Shown here piece after piece: positions 14,475 to 17,602 of a stretch of 17,602 bases of DNA. Made by a program: the position numbers and the translations under genes. The notes below the pieces were generated by a model. That model was not told the DNA's origin. It worked only from the letters and a program-made list of their open reading frames with translations, and did not search any database. Location: the NCBI GenBank assembly GCA_037444825.1, contig JBBILR010000039.1, forward strand, positions 1 through 17,602. Reading direction: 5' to 3'. This DNA is from JBFLVU01 sp037444825 (GTDB lineage Bacteria; Acidobacteriota; UBA4820; DSQY01). Numbering within the stretch: position 1 is the stretch's first letter; each line of letters starts with the position of its first letter.

Positions 14475-17400
14475 CTTGACGGAGCCCACGGGTGTGCCTG
14501 TGGCGCAGGCGGCCTGGCCGGAGAGGGCCACGTCGTCGATGTACCAGCCCGTTCGCGCAATCGAGCTGTCGCAGGCGGCCCGGAAGCGGACCTTCGCGTT
14601 CTGCCCGGCGTAGGGGGCCAGGTCCACGGTGACCTGGGTCTGCGTGCCCACCGCCCCCCCCGTCCAGGCCTGCCGGCCCCCGATGGGGCTGCCGTAGGAG
14701 GTGCTGATGGTCCCGGTGTAGCCCCCCGAGGTGATGCGGGGGCCGAGGTCGCTCCAGGTGGTCCCGCCGTCGGTGCTGATTTCGATCACCGCCCCGTCGT
14801 AGTTCGTCTCCAGGTAGTAGGTGTGCCAGAAGGAGAGGATCGCGTTGGCGGGGACGGTGAAGGCCGGCGTGACGAGGACGTCGTCGTTGACGGTGGAGAC
14901 GCTGGCGGTGAAGAAGGTGTGGGTGGGGCTGTGGGGGTTGCCCGCGGTGCTCTGCACCCAGTTGTCCGTGCCCGTCAGCGCCGAGTGGCTCCAGGTTCCG
15001 CCGGAGAGGGGCTGGCCCCCCGGCTCTTCGAAATTCTCGTTGATGGGGGTCGTCGAAGTTCCCACCGGCGTTCCGGTCTTTTGAACGAGGTTGGAGTCCT
15101 CCGCCCCGTTGGCCCCATCCACCGCCCGAACCACGTAGTAGTAGGCCGTACCGGAGACGAGGCCCTGCGTGTCGGTGAAGGAAGTCCCCACGACCCCCGC
15201 GGCGACGCGGTTGGCCGCCGAGGGGGTGAATCCGCTCGTCGTGGAGCGGTACACGTTGTAATAGACGGGGCCGCCGCAGTAGGGGGTGGCGGAGGGCCAG
15301 GAGAGGGTCAGCGTGCAGGTGGCGCTCCCTGGGGCGCTCACCGAGGCAAGGCCCGCGAAGTCGGGGGAGGTGTGCCACACGAGGGTGGAGGAGGCGGCGT
15401 CCTGCACCTTGTCGGTGCAGGAGGCGTTCCAGACGCGGCAGTTGTAGGCGTGGCTTCCGGTGTCGGCCGCCGTGTAGGTGGAGCCCGTGGCGCCGGGGAT
15501 GTCCGCCCCGTCCCGGGTCCACTGGTACTGGAAGGGGGCCGTGCCCCCCGCGGTGGTGGCCGTCAAGAGCAGGGAGGCGCCGGCGCAGAGGTGGGTGGTG
15601 CCGTCGGGGGTCACGTCCACGGAGGAGGGGTTGGAGGGACAGCAGCCCGTGGCCGTGGCGGTGGCGGTGGCGTAGTCCTTGTACACGCCGCAGGAGTTCA
15701 CGGCGCGGACGTAGAAGGTGTGGGGCGTGGAGCAGTCCGCGGCGGTGTAGTCCACAAAGGTGGTGGAGGCGCTCACGTTGTCCTGCCAGAGGCTCCCGTC
15801 CACGTACACCTGGAATTTCCGGGCCGAGGCGTTCTCCCCGGCGTCCCCCCAGTAGACGTCGGGGAGGGTCCAGGAAATCCTCAGCACCTTGCCCCCCAGG
15901 TCGGTGATGGTGGTGGGGGGGGCGGCGAAGGTGGGGGCCCGTTCGCTCTGGTGGGTGGGCTCCGCGCAGACCTTCCGCACGATCACGTTTTCTTCGGCGG
16001 TGGTCCCCCTCCGGTCGATCCACACCGGCATGACGACGCCCTGGTAGACGTCCAGGTCGTTGTAGTCCCCCCGCTCGAAGGTGCTGGCCCCCGTGGCCCG
16101 TTCGTTGCCCTCCAGCGTGGAGACCTGGTAGGGGACGCTCCACGTGGCTCCCCCGTCGATGGAGCGGATGACGTAGTAGTTCGTCTTCTGGCGGTCGGCG
16201 GCGGAGGCGGGGTTCAGCCGGCTGCGGTGGAAAGAGACGTAGATGGAGCCGTCGGCTTCGTCCACCCGCATGTAGCCCATGAAGTGGTCCACCAGGGTCC
16301 CGTCCCCCGCCGTGAGGTTCATCGGCGTGGACCAGGTGGCCCCCTGGTCGTCGGAGTACAGGAACCAGTAGTCGTAGTTGCACGCGTTGGTCCAGTTGGA
16401 ATCCCACGTCGTGCAACTCCAGCCGGCCTGGGTCACGCAGGAGGCGTTGAAGTCCTGCAGGACCACGTAGACCCTTCCGTAGTACGCCGACCAGGGGCAC
16501 CGGTCCACGTCCACGTGGGGCTGGGTGGGAACCCCCCGCTGGCACTGGGCGGGGAGGTTGTTGGACCAGTCCCCCAGCCGGGCCTTGAGGGTCTTCGGGG
16601 CGGGGGACGTCCACGTGGCGCCGCAGGTGTTGGAGCCGGCGATCTTGAAGGTGGAATCCCCGAAATTCTGCCAGACCACGTAGACGTGGCCGTCGGCGGC
16701 CACGGAGATGTCGGGGGTGATGGCCTGGCCGGTCCCCGTGAGGTTCGTCAGGCTATTGAAGGTGGCGCAGTTGTCGGTGGACCTCGCCACCTTTTCCTGG
16801 TTGTTGTTGTGCCAGGTGACGTAGATGTTGCCGTAGCAGGGGGAGGAGGGGGTGTTGTCCACGGTGTGCCACTGGCGGTCTTCGGCGGTGTTGGTTCCCG
16901 GCCGCCCGCAGTCGGTCCACGTGGCGCCGTTGTCGGTGGAGCGGCGCATCATCGCGTAGGTCTGCCCGCAGGTCCCCGTATTGCACCCGATCTTGGAGTG
17001 GTAGAGGTAGCCGGTCTTCCGCTGGTAGAAGGAACAGGGGTCGCACTCCCAGGTACTCCCCGAGTTGTTCCCCACGTTCCCGAAGGTCCAGGTCTGCCCC
17101 CAGTTGGCGGTGCGCCAGCCGTTGTTGGAGCTTCCCGTCCCGGCCACCGAGGAGGCGAAGATGCGGTTGGGGTTGGCGGGGTCCACGGCGATGTTCACCT
17201 CCCCCCGGTCGGCGGTGTCGGAGGCGGTGAGGTCCCGGTCGCTGCTCCACCCTCCCAGCGCCAGGGGCAGACGGTCGGGGGCGATCCCCGCCTCCTCGAG
17301 GATCTTGGAACAGTCGGGACGCTCCCCCTGGCTCTCGTAGTAGCGGTCCAGCGTCTCCCGGAGGTGGTGGGGGTACTGGACGGGTCCCGACTCGGGCAGG

Positions 17401-17602
17401 GGGTTGCCTTCCTTCTCCCGAAGCTCCCGGTACCAGACGCGCTCCTCGATGGTGAGGAGCTGCCGGTCGTCGAAGTCGTCCTTGGGAAGCCCGTAGAGCC
17501 TCCCGTCGACCCGCTCCACGGTGTGGTGGTACTCCAGGAGCGCCGCCATCGCCGTGAGGTCGTTCCGCTCCCGGCAGAGGGCGTACTTCTCCAGAACCTC
17601 CG
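14091..17602 (-). CDS. Large Asp-box (sialidase-like) propeller protein with Fn3/Ig/jelly-roll domains, 5' end outside window
   Basis: The frame is open to the window edge, giving 1169 residues; codons upstream of the ATG at 17549 look coding (EKYALCRERNDLTA), so the true start and signal peptide lie outside. Domains by position: a charged helical region (17602-17290); a beta-propeller with Asp-box repeats (about 17220-15960), such as RSTDNGATW near 16930, SDDQGATW near 16350 and RSIDGGATW near 16155, of the sialidase/BNR fold; an Fn3 domain (about 15920-15640); an Ig-like domain (15640-15390); an Fn3 domain (15390-15060); a jelly-roll domain from NENFEEP to GWYIDDVALSG (15050-14520); and the shared C-terminal module. 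Cysteines are frequent (ECDPCSF, CGGP), consistent with an oxidising extracellular location. Asp boxes mark the fold, not sialidase activity; I could not place the catalytic Arg triad, so glycosidase activity is unsupported. It heads the visible run of exported-protein genes. Confidence 0.85.
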   Translation of the reverse strand, partial: EVLEKYALCRERNDLTAMAALLEYHHTVERVDGRLYGLPKDDFDDRQLLTIEERVWYRELREKEGNPLPESGPVQYPHHLRETLDRYYESQGERPDCSKILEEAGIAPDRLPLALGGWSSDRDLTASDTADRGEVNIAVDPANPNRIFASSVAGTGSSNNGWRTANWGQTWTFGNVGNNSGSTWECDPCSFYQRKTGYLYHSKIGCNTGTCGQTYAMMRRSTDNGATWTDCGRPGTNTAEDRQWHTVDNTPSSPCYGNIYVTWHNNNQEKVARSTDNCATFNSLTNLTGTGQAITPDISVAADGHVYVVWQNFGDSTFKIAGSNTCGATWTSPAPKTLKARLGDWSNNLPAQCQRGVPTQPHVDVDRCPWSAYYGRVYVVLQDFNASCVTQAGWSCTTWDSNWTNACNYDYWFLYSDDQGATWSTPMNLTAGDGTLVDHFMGYMRVDEADGSIYVSFHRSRLNPASAADRQKTNYYVIRSIDGGATWSVPYQVSTLEGNERATGASTFERGDYNDLDVYQGVVMPVWIDRRGTTAEENVIVRKVCAEPTHQSERAPTFAAPPTTITDLGGKVLRISWTLPDVYWGDAGENASARKFQVYVDGSLWQDNVSASTTFVDYTAADCSTPHTFYVRAVNSCGVYKDYATATATATGCCPSNPSSVDVTPDGTTHLCAGASLLLTATTAGGTAPFQYQWTRDGADIPGATGSTYTAADTGSHAYNCRVWNASCTDKVQDAASSTLVWHTSPDFAGLASVSAPGSATCTLTLSWPSATPYCGGPVYYNVYRSTTSGFTPSAANRVAAGVVGTSFTDTQGLVSGTAYYYVVRAVDGANGAEDSNLVQKTGTPVGTSTTPINENFEEPGGQPLSGGTWSHSALTGTDNWVQSTAGNPHSPTHTFFTASVSTVNDDVLVTPAFTVPANAILSFWHTYYLETNYDGAVIEISTDGGTTWSDLGPRITSGGYTGTISTSYGSPIGGRQAWTGGAVGTQTQVTVDLAPYAGQNAKVRFRAACDSSIARTGWYIDDVALSGQAACATGTPVGSVKPVPDGLWVGGTPMTASKSTGDGSTVALTWDFSTCADANCNLYYGKGSDLPTYTLTGSACSLGAAGSATWSSVPPVPSGETFLWWVLVGTDGTSLESSWGKDSAGNERHPAASNQCGFTAKSTAATCP

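Noticed and set aside
14101..16614. A frame continuous with the 481-residue protein, giving a 1319-codon open frame
   Set aside because: The upstream part is a shadow of the propeller gene (His/Arg/Leu-rich), while a signal peptide begins just after GTG at 14100.
14091..17602. Calling the propeller protein a sialidase enzyme
   Set aside because: Asp boxes identify the fold only; the catalytic residues could not be located by eye.
1..17602. CRISPR arrays, tRNA or rRNA genes, insertion sequences
   Set aside because: No regularly spaced direct repeats, tRNA-like cloverleaf, rRNA-like sequence, transposase or terminal inverted repeats were seen on either strand.

Overview
This is a very GC-rich bacterial window, estimated by eye at about two-thirds GC or more, with almost no non-coding space. 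Long open frames lie antisense to nearly every gene, which is expected at this base composition. Two large secreted proteins built from Fn3, Ig-like and jelly-roll modules share a C-terminal module ending in Thr-Cys-Pro. That style, together with the siroheme and sulfite-exporter genes, suggests an Acidobacteriota-like or Desulfobacterota-like environmental genome. The lineage is an inference; no rRNA or other marker gene is present.

Region 1 (about 1-6093, all minus strand) reads as one five-gene operon. In transcription order it holds a cytidylate-kinase-like P-loop protein with a C-terminal BON-like domain (6093-5296), a TauE/SafE-type membrane permease (5203-4283), a TIGR02186/PF09608-type protein anchored by one C-terminal membrane segment (4281-3496), a PEP-synthase-like phosphotransferase whose usual C-terminal TIM barrel is replaced by an unrecognised domain (3444-871), and a second, diverged cytidylate-kinase-like/BON paralogue that runs off the window (823 to beyond base 1). 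The permease and TIGR02186 genes are one base apart. I regard this set, two kinase-like proteins and a phosphohistidine protein around a putative sulfite/anion exporter, as the best candidate for an undescribed system.

Region 2 (6371-8721, plus strand) is divergent from region 1 across a 277-base intergenic region. It encodes two siroheme-biosynthesis enzymes. The first is a uroporphyrinogen-III C-methyltransferase (CobA/SUMT) fused to a winged-helix plus SAM-methyltransferase half. The second is a CysG-B/Met8-type precorrin-2 dehydrogenase/ferrochelatase. Siroheme serves sulfite and nitrite reductases, so the divergent pairing with a TauE-type exporter points to sulfur oxyanion metabolism. 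That link is inferred from context only.

Region 3 (8744-17602, minus strand) is a run of four envelope or secreted proteins whose genes overlap or nearly touch. They are a large Asp-box (sialidase-like) propeller protein with Fn3, Ig-like and jelly-roll domains (5' end outside the window), an unrecognised 481-residue exported protein, a TPR-type exported protein, and an 899-residue Fn3/jelly-roll/Ig-like protein. The first and last share the same C-terminal module. Regions 2 and 3 converge with only 22 bases between their stop codons.
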